Numbered from the stretch's first letter, positions 1 through 5,162 are shown. The stretch: 5,658 nt of DNA from Clostridiales bacterium UBA4717 (GCA_002404395.1 DHJP01000015.1:1-5658); one strand, 5' to 3'. A program made the numbers and translations. The notes: generated by a model not told the origin, from the sequence alone.

Positions 1-216
1 GGGCAACGCAGGTGTGAACCGTCAGAGCGCGAACCGTGTGAGCGCGGGCAACGCAGGCGTGAACCGTCAGAACCCGAACCGTGTGAGTGCGGGCAACACA
101 GGCGTGAACCGTCAGAGCGCGAACCGTGTGAGCGCGGGCAACGCAGGTGTGAACCATCCGGGTGCGAACCGTGTGAGCGCGGGCAACGCAGGTGTGAACC
201 GTCCGGGTGCGAACCG
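1..216 (+). repeat. 45-bp in-frame tandem repeat in the amidase tail
   Basis: Units begin at 14, 59, 104, 149 and 194 (the last partial), and bases 1-13 match the end of a further unit, so the array extends past the left edge. Each unit encodes 15 residues of the type VNRxxxNRVSAGNAG. Units 1 and 3 differ at only the last base. Unit 2 has a few changes, and units 4 and 5 share a PGA variant. The near identity at DNA level points to recent duplication or homogenisation. The encoded segment is Asn/Arg/Gly/Ser-rich, probably disordered, and predicted cytoplasmic. Confidence 0.95.
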
Positions 217-1075
217 CGCTAAGCAGGGGGGATTTTTAAGTCTTCTGTTAAAAAATCGTCAGCTTGCCGCCGCACTCATAATTATTTTTGCCGCTGCGGT
301 GGTTATTACGGCGGTAATTTCCGCAATGACTTCCGAAAACCATGTTAAGCCGCACGAGCTTGAAACAGCAACGGTTTCGGATATCGGTATACCCGAAACG
401 CCGCCGTCGGAATCAAACTCCGACTCCACAGCGCCGGTTGCCGATCCGACGGTAATACGCGCCGTATACATAGATCCGGGCCACGGTTTCGACGACCCGG
501 GCACGCACAACGACGAGCTCGGAGTGATCGAGAAGGACGTTGTGCTGAACGTCGCGCTTGCACTGCGCGATAAGCTTGAAGCCTGCGGGATCACCGTTTT
601 TCTGACTCATGATACCAACACTCCGCCGGAGGATGCCGACCGTAACAAGCAATATCTTTTCGGCATGAAGAAGCGCAACGCGCTTGCAAACTCAAACAAG
701 GATATCGGGCTGTTTCTTTCGATCCATTGCAATGCATATTTTGAAGATGAGTCGGTGCACGGACCGCGGCTCTATTATATGAAAAATGATGAGAGCGCCA
801 AGGCGCTTGCCGAGGAGATCTCAGAGGCGCTTGTCGACCGCGGGCTTGAAAAGGCGCCGATCACCCAAGAAATGTCGGGAATGAAATCGTATCAGGTGCT
901 CCGCGATTCGGATATGCCGGCTTTATTGATCGAAACGGGATTTCTTTCAAACGAAGCCGAGGCGCTTGCGATGCTGACCGAGGAATGGATAGAGCGGATG
1001 GCTGACGCGCTGAACGAAGCGATATGCGATTCGTTCTCAAACGGCGCGCTCGGCGTGCAGGCGACGGATAAATAA
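2..1075 (+). CDS. N-acetylmuramoyl-L-alanine amidase, membrane-anchored, 5'-partial
   Basis: A zinc-dependent Amidase_3 (AmiC/CwlD-type) enzyme, which cleaves the bond between N-acetylmuramic acid and L-alanine in peptidoglycan. Numbering codon 14-16 as residue 1, the order is: a 15-residue tandem repeat (1 to about 68), a basic stretch, one membrane segment (84-105), a Pro/Ser/Glu-rich linker (about 108-147), then the catalytic domain (about 149-340). Family zinc ligands and active-site residues are visible: His157 in DPGHG, Glu173 in VIEKD, His238 in SIHCNA and Glu307 in LIETGFLSN. Arginines before the membrane segment and none just after predict repeats inside and enzyme outside, a signal-anchor arrangement. 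The frame is open to base 2 and the repeat continues off the edge, so the GTG at 14 is not a credible start; GTG recurs every 45 bp without a good ribosome binding site. The next gene follows at 18 nt, suggesting co-transcription. Family assignment is firm; the biological role (cell separation, sporulation or remodelling) is open. Confidence 0.93.
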   Translation, partial: GNAGVNRQSANRVSAGNAGVNRQNPNRVSAGNTGVNRQSANRVSAGNAGVNHPGANRVSAGNAGVNRPGANRAKQGGFLSLLLKNRQLAAALIIIFAAAVVITAVISAMTSENHVKPHELETATVSDIGIPETPPSESNSDSTAPVADPTVIRAVYIDPGHGFDDPGTHNDELGVIEKDVVLNVALALRDKLEACGITVFLTHDTNTPPEDADRNKQYLFGMKKRNALANSNKDIGLFLSIHCNAYFEDESVHGPRLYYMKNDESAKALAEEISEALVDRGLEKAPITQEMSGMKSYQVLRDSDMPALLIETGFLSNEAEALAMLTEEWIERMADALNEAICDSFSNGALGVQATDK

Positions 1076-1083
1076 AGTTTGAC

Positions 1084-1088
1084 AGGGA
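1084..1088 (+). promoter_or_regulatory. Ribosome binding site of the AEC transporter
   Basis: AGGGA lies 5 nt upstream of the ATG at 1094. This favours that ATG over the in-frame TTG at 1079, which has no such site and starts 3 nt after the amidase stop codon. Confidence 0.6.
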
Positions 1089-1093
1089 ATACT

Positions 1094-2071
1094 ATGATTG
1101 AAAGTCTTTTATACAGCGTTAACGTAGTAGTGCCGATATTGCTTATCGCTCTGCTCGGATATCTGCTTAAGCGAATCGGATTTGCCAAGTCCGAATTTTA
1201 TGATACTGCTGACAAGCTTGTATTCAGGGTATGCCTGCCGGCGCTGTTGTTCAACGATATTGCCGTTGCCGACGGAACGGTTGCGCTTGATCTGCGCTTC
1301 GTACTGTTTTGCATCTGTTCGGTGCTCGGAATGACGGCTGTTGCCGTTTTGATCTCGCTTGCGGTCACTGAAAGCAATGAAAAACGCGGTGCGCTCGTGC
1401 AGGGAATGTATCGCTCCAACGCGGCGATCCTCGGCACCATGCTTATCAAAAGTATGTTTGACAATTCGCCCGAAGCAAATTCGCTTATGGCTATGACGCT
1501 TCCGTTTGTGGTGATCCTTTTTAATATCATCGCCGTATGCGAGCTGAGCATATTTGCGCCGCGCGAAAAAAAGCTCGCGCCGTCCGCGCTTGTCCGTAAG
1601 ATAATACGGAGCATTGCTACGAATCCGCTTATAATCGCGATATTGCTCGGGCTTGTCTGCCGCGCCCTGCTTACTGAAACACAGACGGAGCTTCCGCCGC
1701 TTGCGGCAAGCACGCTTGCGTATTTATCGAATATGGCGGTACCGCTGTCGCTTTTGAGTCTCGGCGCATCTATCAGCCTTGAATCAATGAAATCGCGTAT
1801 CGGATATGCGCTTCTGGCGTCGGTCATGAAAACGGTGATCCTGCCGTGGGGCGTTATCGGTCTTGCATTGGCTTTCGGTATGCACGGAATAAAGCTCGGT
1901 ATTGTATTTGTGATCTTCGGCGGACCTGCGGCGGTCTCCAGCTATATTATGGCGAAAAACATGGGAAGCGATCATATACTTGCGGGTCAGATCCTCATGC
2001 TGACCACCGTACTCTCATGTCTTACGAATTTTCTCGGAATTTTTGTGCTCAAGTATTTTGCGCTGATCTGA
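1094..2071 (+). CDS. AEC family transporter (auxin efflux carrier-like permease)
   Basis: A 325-residue, highly hydrophobic inner-membrane protein with about ten predicted membrane segments in two groups of five around a charged central stretch (about residues 160-180). Family-typical features are the KLVFxxxLPALLF segment at 41-53 in the first half, the MYRSNAAILG segment, NPLIIAILLG opening the second half, AVPLSLLSLGASIS, and a C-terminal GPAAVSSYIMA...TTVLSCLT helix pair. The Pfam Mem_trans family (bile/arsenite/riboflavin transporter superfamily) carries small organic anions such as malate in characterised bacterial members; the substrate cannot be read here. The length is normal for the family. 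The start at 1094 is chosen for its AGGGA site; a TTG at 1079 would add five residues. It lies 18 nt after the amidase in the same direction and a probable terminator follows, so the two likely form one operon, although no functional link is evident. Confidence 0.9.
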   Translation: MIESLLYSVNVVVPILLIALLGYLLKRIGFAKSEFYDTADKLVFRVCLPALLFNDIAVADGTVALDLRFVLFCICSVLGMTAVAVLISLAVTESNEKRGALVQGMYRSNAAILGTMLIKSMFDNSPEANSLMAMTLPFVVILFNIIAVCELSIFAPREKKLAPSALVRKIIRSIATNPLIIAILLGLVCRALLTETQTELPPLAASTLAYLSNMAVPLSLLSLGASISLESMKSRIGYALLASVMKTVILPWGVIGLALAFGMHGIKLGIVFVIFGGPAAVSSYIMAKNMGSDHILAGQILMLTTVLSCLTNFLGIFVLKYFALI

Positions 2072-2078
2072 GCATTTT

Positions 2079-2118
2079 AGCCGGCAATCGGTTCGTATTT
2101 TAAGTCGATCGGCTTTTT
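2079..2118 (+). terminator. Probable intrinsic terminator after the AEC gene
   Basis: AGCCG (2079-2083) pairs with CGGCT (2110-2114), and ATCG (2087-2090) pairs with CGAT (2106-2109). There is a 3-nt bulge (2084-2086) and a 15-nt loop, and TTTTT ends at 2118. It begins 8 nt after the transporter stop. The bulge makes the stem weaker than that of the terminator after the tRNA. Confidence 0.5.
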
Positions 2119-2140
2119 AAAAATATTTTTGTTAAAAATC

Positions 2141-2169
2141 TTGACAAAGTTTAACTGCTGTGATATAAT
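2141..2169 (+). promoter_or_regulatory. Sigma-A promoter of tRNA-Lys, extended -10
   Basis: A perfect TTGACA (2141-2146), a 17-bp spacer and a perfect TATAAT (2164-2169), with the extended -10 TG at 2161-2162. The A/T-tract sequence immediately upstream (2114-2140) resembles an UP element. Transcription should start near 2176, giving a leader of about 27 nt before the mature tRNA. A full-consensus promoter suits a stable RNA gene. Confidence 0.9.
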
Positions 2170-2202
2170 TATCAAGCGCGTTTGAAAATGACGTGCTTGT
2201 AT

Positions 2203-2278
2203 GACCCGGTAGCTCAGAAGGTAGAGCACATGACTTTTAATCATGGTGTCCGGAGTTCGACTCTCCGTCGGGTCACCA
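2203..2278 (+). tRNA. tRNA-Lys (anticodon TTT)
   Basis: A complete 76-nt cloverleaf can be folded by eye. The acceptor is GACCCGG (2203-2209) with TCGGGTC (2268-2274), including one G-T pair. The D stem is GCTC/GAGC (2212-2215/2224-2227) with G18G19 in the loop. The anticodon stem is CATGA/TCATG (2229-2233/2241-2245) around loop CTTTTAA, anticodon TTT at 2236-2238. The variable loop is five nt (2246-2250). The T stem is CGGAG/CTCCG (2251-2255/2263-2267) with loop TTCGACT. The discriminator is A2275 and CCA is encoded at 2276-2278. It reads lysine AAA/AAG codons. The accessory block begins just downstream, and tRNA 3' ends are common integration targets. Confidence 0.97.
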
Positions 2279-2283
2279 AACGT

Positions 2284-2334
2284 AACAAATCCGAACTATT
2301 TCGTAAATCGAAATTGGTTCGGATTTGTTTTTTA
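2284..2334 (+). terminator. Intrinsic terminator of tRNA-Lys
   Basis: A 13-bp outer stem (2284-2296 with 2317-2329) and an inner stem ATTTCG/CGAAAT (2298-2303 with 2309-2314) surround loop TAAAT, followed by a T-run (2328-2333). It begins 5 nt after the CCA. The left side lacks a matching A-run, so it acts mainly on rightward transcription. Confidence 0.9.
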
Positions 2335-2368
2335 CTATGAGTATTAGGCAATAGTTTACATTAGTATG

Positions 2369-2400
2369 AAAAGAGCGATGTCACGCGACCTCGCTCTTTT
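2369..2400. terminator. Hairpin terminator at the end of the leftward mobilisation operon
   Basis: A perfect 10-bp stem AAAAGAGCGA/TCGCTCTTTT (2369-2378 with 2391-2400), with an inner GTC/GAC pairing (2380-2382 with 2387-2389) around ACGC. It is T-rich on both strands: TTTT closes the stem leftward, and TTTTCTTTTT follows rightward. It could work in both directions, separating the rightward tRNA from the leftward module. The stop codon of the 141-residue gene (2381-2383) lies inside the hairpin. Confidence 0.7.
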
Positions 2401-2806
2401 CTTTTTGCTTGAGTGTTTGGTGAGCTTTCCACTCCTCAAACTCTTTTTGTCCTTTTTCGGATTCGAAAAATGCGATAATATCCGGCAGCAGACAGCGGGC
2501 GATCTCCATTCGGACTTTATCGGGAATCTGCGGGATATGCCCCTCGCCGTGCTTATCTCGGATCAAGAATTCAATTGTCAGTAGCAGTCGCTTAAACCAA
2601 CCGGCGTTCAGATATTCTTCCCGAAAAAACCATGCCGCGAGGAGTTCTTCCTCCTTCCGTTGCCTTTCGGCTTCGGCTTTTTCTCTTTCCTCAAGCTCTT
2701 TCCTGTGATTTTCTACCCACTGATCGTAATCTTCTACACTGAAAAAGCCGCTTCTGTTGTCACTCAGTATAGCTTGTAACCGCTTCCAAAATTTTTTCAT
2801 GCTCAA
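2381..2806 (-). CDS. Hypothetical charged, coiled-coil protein, last gene of the mobilisation operon
   Basis: I do not recognise a family. The 141-residue product has a basic, Trp-containing N-terminus (KKFWKRL, residues 4-10), a highly charged predicted coiled coil (about 32-56, Glu/Lys/Arg-rich), a mixed segment with WFKRLLLTIEFL (70-81), and a charged Lys/Glu-rich C-terminus. No signal peptide or clear membrane helix is seen, so it is probably cytoplasmic. Start choice: the TTG at 2806-2804 has GGGAG (2816-2820) 9 nt upstream, while the ATG two codons later (2800-2798) would be 15 nt away; both give almost the same protein. It begins 14 nt after the relaxase stop and is followed by a hairpin, so it is the last gene of that operon. 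A role in mobilisation or element maintenance is inference from position only. Confidence 0.75.
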   Translation of the reverse strand: MSMKKFWKRLQAILSDNRSGFFSVEDYDQWVENHRKELEEREKAEAERQRKEEELLAAWFFREEYLNAGWFKRLLLTIEFLIRDKHGEGHIPQIPDKVRMEIARCLLPDIIAFFESEKGQKEFEEWKAHQTLKQKEKSEVA

Positions 2807-2815
2807 ATCAGCGTT

Positions 2816-2820
2816 CTCCC
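2816..2820 (-). promoter_or_regulatory. Ribosome binding site favouring a TTG start
   Basis: GGGAG on the - strand, directly after the relaxase TAA (2823-2821). Its spacing is 9 nt to TTG 2806 but 15 nt to ATG 2800, so it supports the TTG. Confidence 0.55.
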
Positions 2821-4227
2821 TTACATTGAAATATCAAAACCTTCCTGCGCATTTTCGTCTTCTTCAATATCTCCGTCCTCATCTTGCCCCACTCCGATAG
2901 CCATGCCGGCAATAATTCCGGCGGCAACGCCGAGAGCGGTTCCTGTATTTACCCCTTCACGCTCGCGCTTTTCTTCCTCGGATTCATCGTCGTCTTCGAG
3001 AATATCAGTCAGGCTTTCAAGCCCACGTATGCCCATAAGAGCAAGGTCAGTATCATCGGAATTGCTGCGAATGCCATGCGAAGCCACCACAGTGCGTCGT
3101 CCCGTATGCTTCTTCTGTAGATAACTTTCGAGGCTTTTTCGCTCGCTTTCCCAACCTGTTCGGATGCTTCCTCCGAGATTTTCTGTATCGCCGCCGCTGT
3201 CGCCTCGTTCTGCGCCTGTATCGCTCTCGTAATCTGCTCGGCATACTTGCCCGCCTCCGCCGCGAAAGCCGCTTTCTGTGCCTTCAGCTCGGCTGACAGC
3301 TCCTCCAGACGGTTTACCGAAGCAATCAGCTCGTCCCACTCCGCGACGCTGATTTGTACCGTTGGTATTTCTTCTTCCATCTGCATTTCTGCCTGAACCT
3401 GTGGCGGAATATTTCTCGCCTTGAGCTTGTCCATATAGCTCTTCCCGGATTCTGAATTCATGTTCCATGTTCTCCTTTCGGTATTTTTCTTCGTATAAAC
3501 TCTTGTCACGCACGCGCTTTTCTGTTCCATCCTTGCCACGGAGAATGTAGGTGATGTACTTTCTTTCAGATGTCCAAATCATCTCATAGCCGTACTTTTT
3601 CATTTCTTTGCGGAACTGTGCCTGTGTTTCGGTTCTCGTCATGCAGAAATCTATTGTGGCGCAGAGTGCAAGCTTCATGCTGTTGCCGTTCAGTGCCGCG
3701 CGATATTCCTTCGGTTTCATGCGTTGGGATTTAACTTTCGGATCGTATTCCCGAAGTACTTTCAGCCCGTGAGCCTGACAGATTTCATCACTTGCACGGC
3801 GCAATTCGGCAAGGAAAAATTTATTGTAATGCAGTTTCCGGCCGTTATCAAGGTCATAAGTGCATACGACAATGTGGTTGTGAAGATGTTCGCGGTCGAT
3901 ATGCGTGGCGACGATTGCTTCACGGTTGCCGAAGCTTTTGACAAGTTCCATCCCGATTTCGTTGACTTCCTGCGGAGAAATATTTTCTCCGGGCATAAAG
4001 GATTGCACAAAATGATAAAAGTGAACGCCGCCCGCCGCATGACCGAACACCTTTTGTGTGGCGAGAAATGATTCGTTTGCAATCTCGGGTACGCAGTTGT
4101 AACCGGAAATATACGCAAGCTGTTCGCCTTCATCAAAGGTTTTTGACGGTTGCATACAGTAATCAAGTACGCCTTTTTGTGCGCTCGGTGTCTGCACTTT
4201 TTCCGGAATGCTTTCAACAACCGCCAT
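2821..4227 (-). CDS. mobA: MOB_P-type relaxase (mobilisation nuclease)
   Basis: A 468-residue relaxase that would nick one strand at oriT, stay covalently bound through a tyrosine and pilot the strand into a recipient. The N-terminal ~250 residues are the Relaxase/VirD2 domain (Pfam PF03432). The three-His metal motif is HxDRxHxHNH (His109, Asp111, His114, His116, His118). Tyr23, in VLDYCMQPSKT, is the likely nucleophile by position. The SGYNCVPE and YHFVQSF segments are family-typical. Residues about 256-407 are Gly/Arg/Ser-rich and coincide with an overprinted second gene. The tail has an acidic run (about 408-425), a Gly/Ala-rich hydrophobic segment (about 428-447) and another acidic run. 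The ATG at 4227 is chosen over the upstream ATG at 4251 because GGAGG lies 8 nt before it; this leaves a 14-nt overlap with mobC, typical of translational coupling. The symbol follows plasmid usage (mobC-mobA order) and does not claim orthology to a specific mobA. Confidence 0.93.
   Translation of the reverse strand: MAVVESIPEKVQTPSAQKGVLDYCMQPSKTFDEGEQLAYISGYNCVPEIANESFLATQKVFGHAAGGVHFYHFVQSFMPGENISPQEVNEIGMELVKSFGNREAIVATHIDREHLHNHIVVCTYDLDNGRKLHYNKFFLAELRRASDEICQAHGLKVLREYDPKVKSQRMKPKEYRAALNGNSMKLALCATIDFCMTRTETQAQFRKEMKKYGYEMIWTSERKYITYILRGKDGTEKRVRDKSLYEEKYRKENMEHEFRIREELYGQAQGEKYSATGSGRNADGRRNTNGTNQRRGVGRADCFGKPSGGAVSRAEGTESGFRGGGGQVCRADYESDTGAERGDSGGDTENLGGSIRTGWESERKSLESYLQKKHTGRRTVVASHGIRSNSDDTDLALMGIRGLESLTDILEDDDESEEEKREREGVNTGTALGVAAGIIAGMAIGVGQDEDGDIEEDENAQEGFDISM
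3009..3461 (-). CDS. Overprinted MobB-like coiled-coil membrane protein inside the relaxase gene
   Basis: A 150-residue frame lying wholly inside the relaxase gene, shifted by one base. It has its own AAAGGAG (3478-3472) 10 nt before the ATG at 3461. The product is coherent: a polar N-terminus (1-35), a heptad-like coiled coil rich in Ala/Glu/Gln/Lys (about 40-112), a basic patch (YRRSIRDD, 115-122), and one C-terminal membrane segment (about 129-148, AFAAIPMILTLLLWAYVG) two residues from the end. The relaxase frame over the same bases is low-complexity, as expected if this frame is the constrained one. The mobB genes of ColE1, RSF1010 and staphylococcal pC221-type plasmids also lie inside the relaxase gene; RSF1010 MobB is a membrane protein that helps present the relaxosome to the transfer apparatus. 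By analogy this may tether the relaxosome at the membrane. Homology to those MobB proteins is not shown. The open frame extends upstream to 3539, but that part lacks a good start. Confidence 0.75.
   Translation of the reverse strand: MNSESGKSYMDKLKARNIPPQVQAEMQMEEEIPTVQISVAEWDELIASVNRLEELSAELKAQKAAFAAEAGKYAEQITRAIQAQNEATAAAIQKISEEASEQVGKASEKASKVIYRRSIRDDALWWLRMAFAAIPMILTLLLWAYVGLKA
3472..3478 (-). promoter_or_regulatory. Internal ribosome binding site for the overprinted gene
   Basis: AAAGGAG within the relaxase coding sequence (relaxase codons for YRKENM). It is 10 nt from ATG 3461 of the overprinted frame. A relaxase-frame ATG at 3468 is only 3 nt away, too close for efficient use. The same GAAAGGAGAA string precedes mobC and the winged-helix gene, suggesting a real translation signal. 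Confidence 0.7.
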
Positions 4228-4531
4228 GATTTTGTCCTCCGAGTGCTGCAAGAATTTTTCTGTAAACCGAAAGAAGCTCTGACAGATCGGCAGAAGAAAA
4301 ACGATTCTGATGTGCCAGCCGTGCGAGCTGATTGAGATTGTTGCCCTGATATTTCAGTTCGCGGTTCAGTTTCCGCAGCTCTTCATTGACGATAATCTTT
4401 CCGTCACGGCACATTTTGAGAATGAAATCCCGCATGGACGGTGAGACGGCTTCGTACATTTTCTTTTGCAGCTCCATTTTTTCTTCCGCTGTGAGGCGGA
4501 TTGTCAGGGTTTCTTTTTGCTTTCTGCTCAA
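4214..4531 (-). CDS. mobC: MobC-like relaxosome accessory protein
   Basis: A 105-residue protein of the bacterial mobilisation protein (MobC, PF05713-like) type. Accessory proteins of this kind bind oriT and help the relaxase melt and nick it. Residues 8-40 have the ribbon-helix-helix pattern: a short beta strand (TLTIRLT, 8-14), a helix from about 15, then SPSMRDFILKM (30-40). Residues 49-97 form a helical hairpin containing the family-typical GNNLNQLARLA (63-73). The start is a TTG at 4531-4529 with AAAGGAG 6 nt upstream. The frame is open upstream to an ATG at 4696, but that extension runs through the palindrome-rich region and looks non-coding. The C-terminus overlaps the relaxase start by 14 nt, so the two are probably translationally coupled. 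The mobC-then-relaxase order with oriT upstream is common on small mobilisable plasmids and elements. Confidence 0.85.
   Translation of the reverse strand: MSRKQKETLTIRLTAEEKMELQKKMYEAVSPSMRDFILKMCRDGKIIVNEELRKLNRELKYQGNNLNQLARLAHQNRFSSADLSELLSVYRKILAALGGQNHGGC
4236..4240 (-). promoter_or_regulatory. Ribosome binding site setting the relaxase start
   Basis: GGAGG, 8 nt upstream of ATG 4227 and inside the 3' end of mobC. It rules in favour of 4227 over the in-frame ATG at 4251. Confidence 0.8.
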
Positions 4532-4537
4532 CTGTTT

Positions 4538-4544
4538 CTCCTTT
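4538..4544 (-). promoter_or_regulatory. Ribosome binding site for the TTG start of mobC
   Basis: AAAGGAG with 6-nt spacing to TTG 4531. No ATG in frame has a comparable site, which is why the TTG is called. Confidence 0.7.
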
Positions 4545-4588
4545 CGCACATGTTTTTTGTTGGTGCTTCTTCGATTCGTTTCTTTTGG

Positions 4589-4620
4589 CTTACCTTTTCT
4601 TTTCGTAAAGAAAAGGTAAG
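4589..4620. repeat. Perfect 14-bp inverted repeat, candidate oriT relaxase-recognition palindrome
   Basis: Arms 4589-4602 (CTTACCTTTTCTTT) and 4607-4620 are exact reverse complements around a 4-nt loop (TCGT). There is no T-run after either arm, so it is a poor terminator. Inverted repeats next to the nick site are recognised by relaxases of the MOB_P and MOB_Q groups; that role here is inferred from position, about 58 nt upstream of the mobC start. Confidence 0.85.
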
Positions 4621-4844
4621 TGGGAGCGGCAATGCCGCCGGGCTTCTGCCCGATTGTGTGCGGGAAGTGCGCCGCCGAAAGGCGGTGGACATCCACGCGC
4701 TATGCTTGCCCCGGACGCAGAGCGCCGGGAATAAGTGCAGAATAAAAAACTTCGACTTTGCCTATATAACTTATTCTTCTTTTCTGCATATAAGATATAT
4801 GGTTAGAGCCTTTTGTTAGCATCACCATTTCAGGCACCACCCGG

Positions 4845-5132
4845 TCACATTTTCAGCAGATACACATTGGAGCCGTAATCGCCTGCGGCAGTGTATCGGT
4901 GATATTTTTCAATCAGTCCTTTTTCGAGAAGAGATTTAATTGCTTTGTCCACGGTTTCCTCTTTCCTGATTCCGCACCCGTTTGCGATATCTCTCCGGGA
5001 AGGAAAAGCGACATTGCTTTCCCGGTTCATACGGTGACAAAGAAAACAATAGACGGCGATGTCCCGAGGCTTCAGACCGTATTCAAAGATTCTGTTGTCA
5101 ACCATGAAGAAGTTTTTTCGCTTGTCCGCCAT
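4845..5132 (-). CDS. Small winged-helix DNA-binding protein (HTH_36-like)
   Basis: A 95-residue protein consisting of little more than one winged-helix domain. An N-terminal NFFMVDNRIFEYGLKPRDIAVYCFL (7-31) resembles the start of HTH_36 and replication-initiator N-terminal domains. A helix-turn-helix follows (PSRRDIANGCGIRKEETVDKAIKSLLEKGLI, 44-74), and the wing ends in GSNVYLLKM (87-95). ATG 5132 has AAAGGAG 6 nt upstream and a consensus promoter further up. It is probably cytoplasmic and DNA-binding. Such proteins commonly sit near mobilisation genes in Clostridia elements, where they may act as regulators or as replication-initiation factors. Which applies is unclear: the protein is much shorter than full initiators, and no iteron-like repeats are seen nearby. 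It is the first gene of the leftward unit, divergent from the Cro/CI-type repressor. Confidence 0.85.
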   Translation of the reverse strand: MADKRKNFFMVDNRIFEYGLKPRDIAVYCFLCHRMNRESNVAFPSRRDIANGCGIRKEETVDKAIKSLLEKGLIEKYHRYTAAGDYGSNVYLLKM

Positions 5133-5162
5133 ATTGTTCTCCTTTCTCGTTGTGTATCTAGC

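Larger units (their letters stand above)
4532..4844. other. Non-coding, hairpin-rich region between the winged-helix gene and mobC; putative oriT
   Basis: I see no credible gene in these 313 nt; open frames crossing it on both strands look like chance. It holds a perfect 14-bp palindrome (4589-4620), then short hairpins in close succession: GCGGC/GCCGC (4626-4638), CGGGC/GCCCG (4639-4652), CCGCC/GGCGG with GAAA loop (4672-4685) and GTGG/CCAC (4685-4696). A looser AT-rich stretch follows (4739-4817). Position directly upstream of mobC-relaxase and density of inverted repeats match an origin of transfer. A leftward promoter for mobC may also lie in the AT-rich part (ATATAG-like on the - strand near 4763), but I see no convincing -35 box. 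No clear terminator is visible after the winged-helix gene, so readthrough into mobC is possible. Confidence 0.6.

Noticed and set aside
14..216. 45-bp repeats as a CRISPR array or iterons
   Set aside because: There are no spacers, the units are contiguous, and the period is an exact multiple of three within an open coding frame.
1198..1827. Long open frame (209 codons) on the - strand inside the AEC transporter gene
   Set aside because: The + strand product is a clear transporter. The antisense product has no recognisable domain or ribosome binding site and is explained by codon bias.
2366..2584. 72-codon + strand frame after the tRNA terminator
   Set aside because: It starts beside a terminator hairpin, has no ribosome binding site and lies antisense to the well-supported 141-residue gene.
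3762..4220. 152-codon - strand frame overlapping the relaxase N-terminal half
   Set aside because: The relaxase frame here holds the conserved catalytic motifs. The alternative product is compositionally random, with no coherent fold, and lacks the internal ribosome binding site seen for the frame at 3461.
4589..4620. Reading the 14-bp palindrome as a transcription terminator
   Set aside because: No T-run follows on either strand, and it lies between the module's regulator and mobC, where an oriT role fits better.
4532..4696. 55-codon upstream extension of mobC to an ATG at 4696
   Set aside because: It would read through the perfect palindrome and hairpins, has no good ribosome binding site, and the added residues do not resemble MobC.
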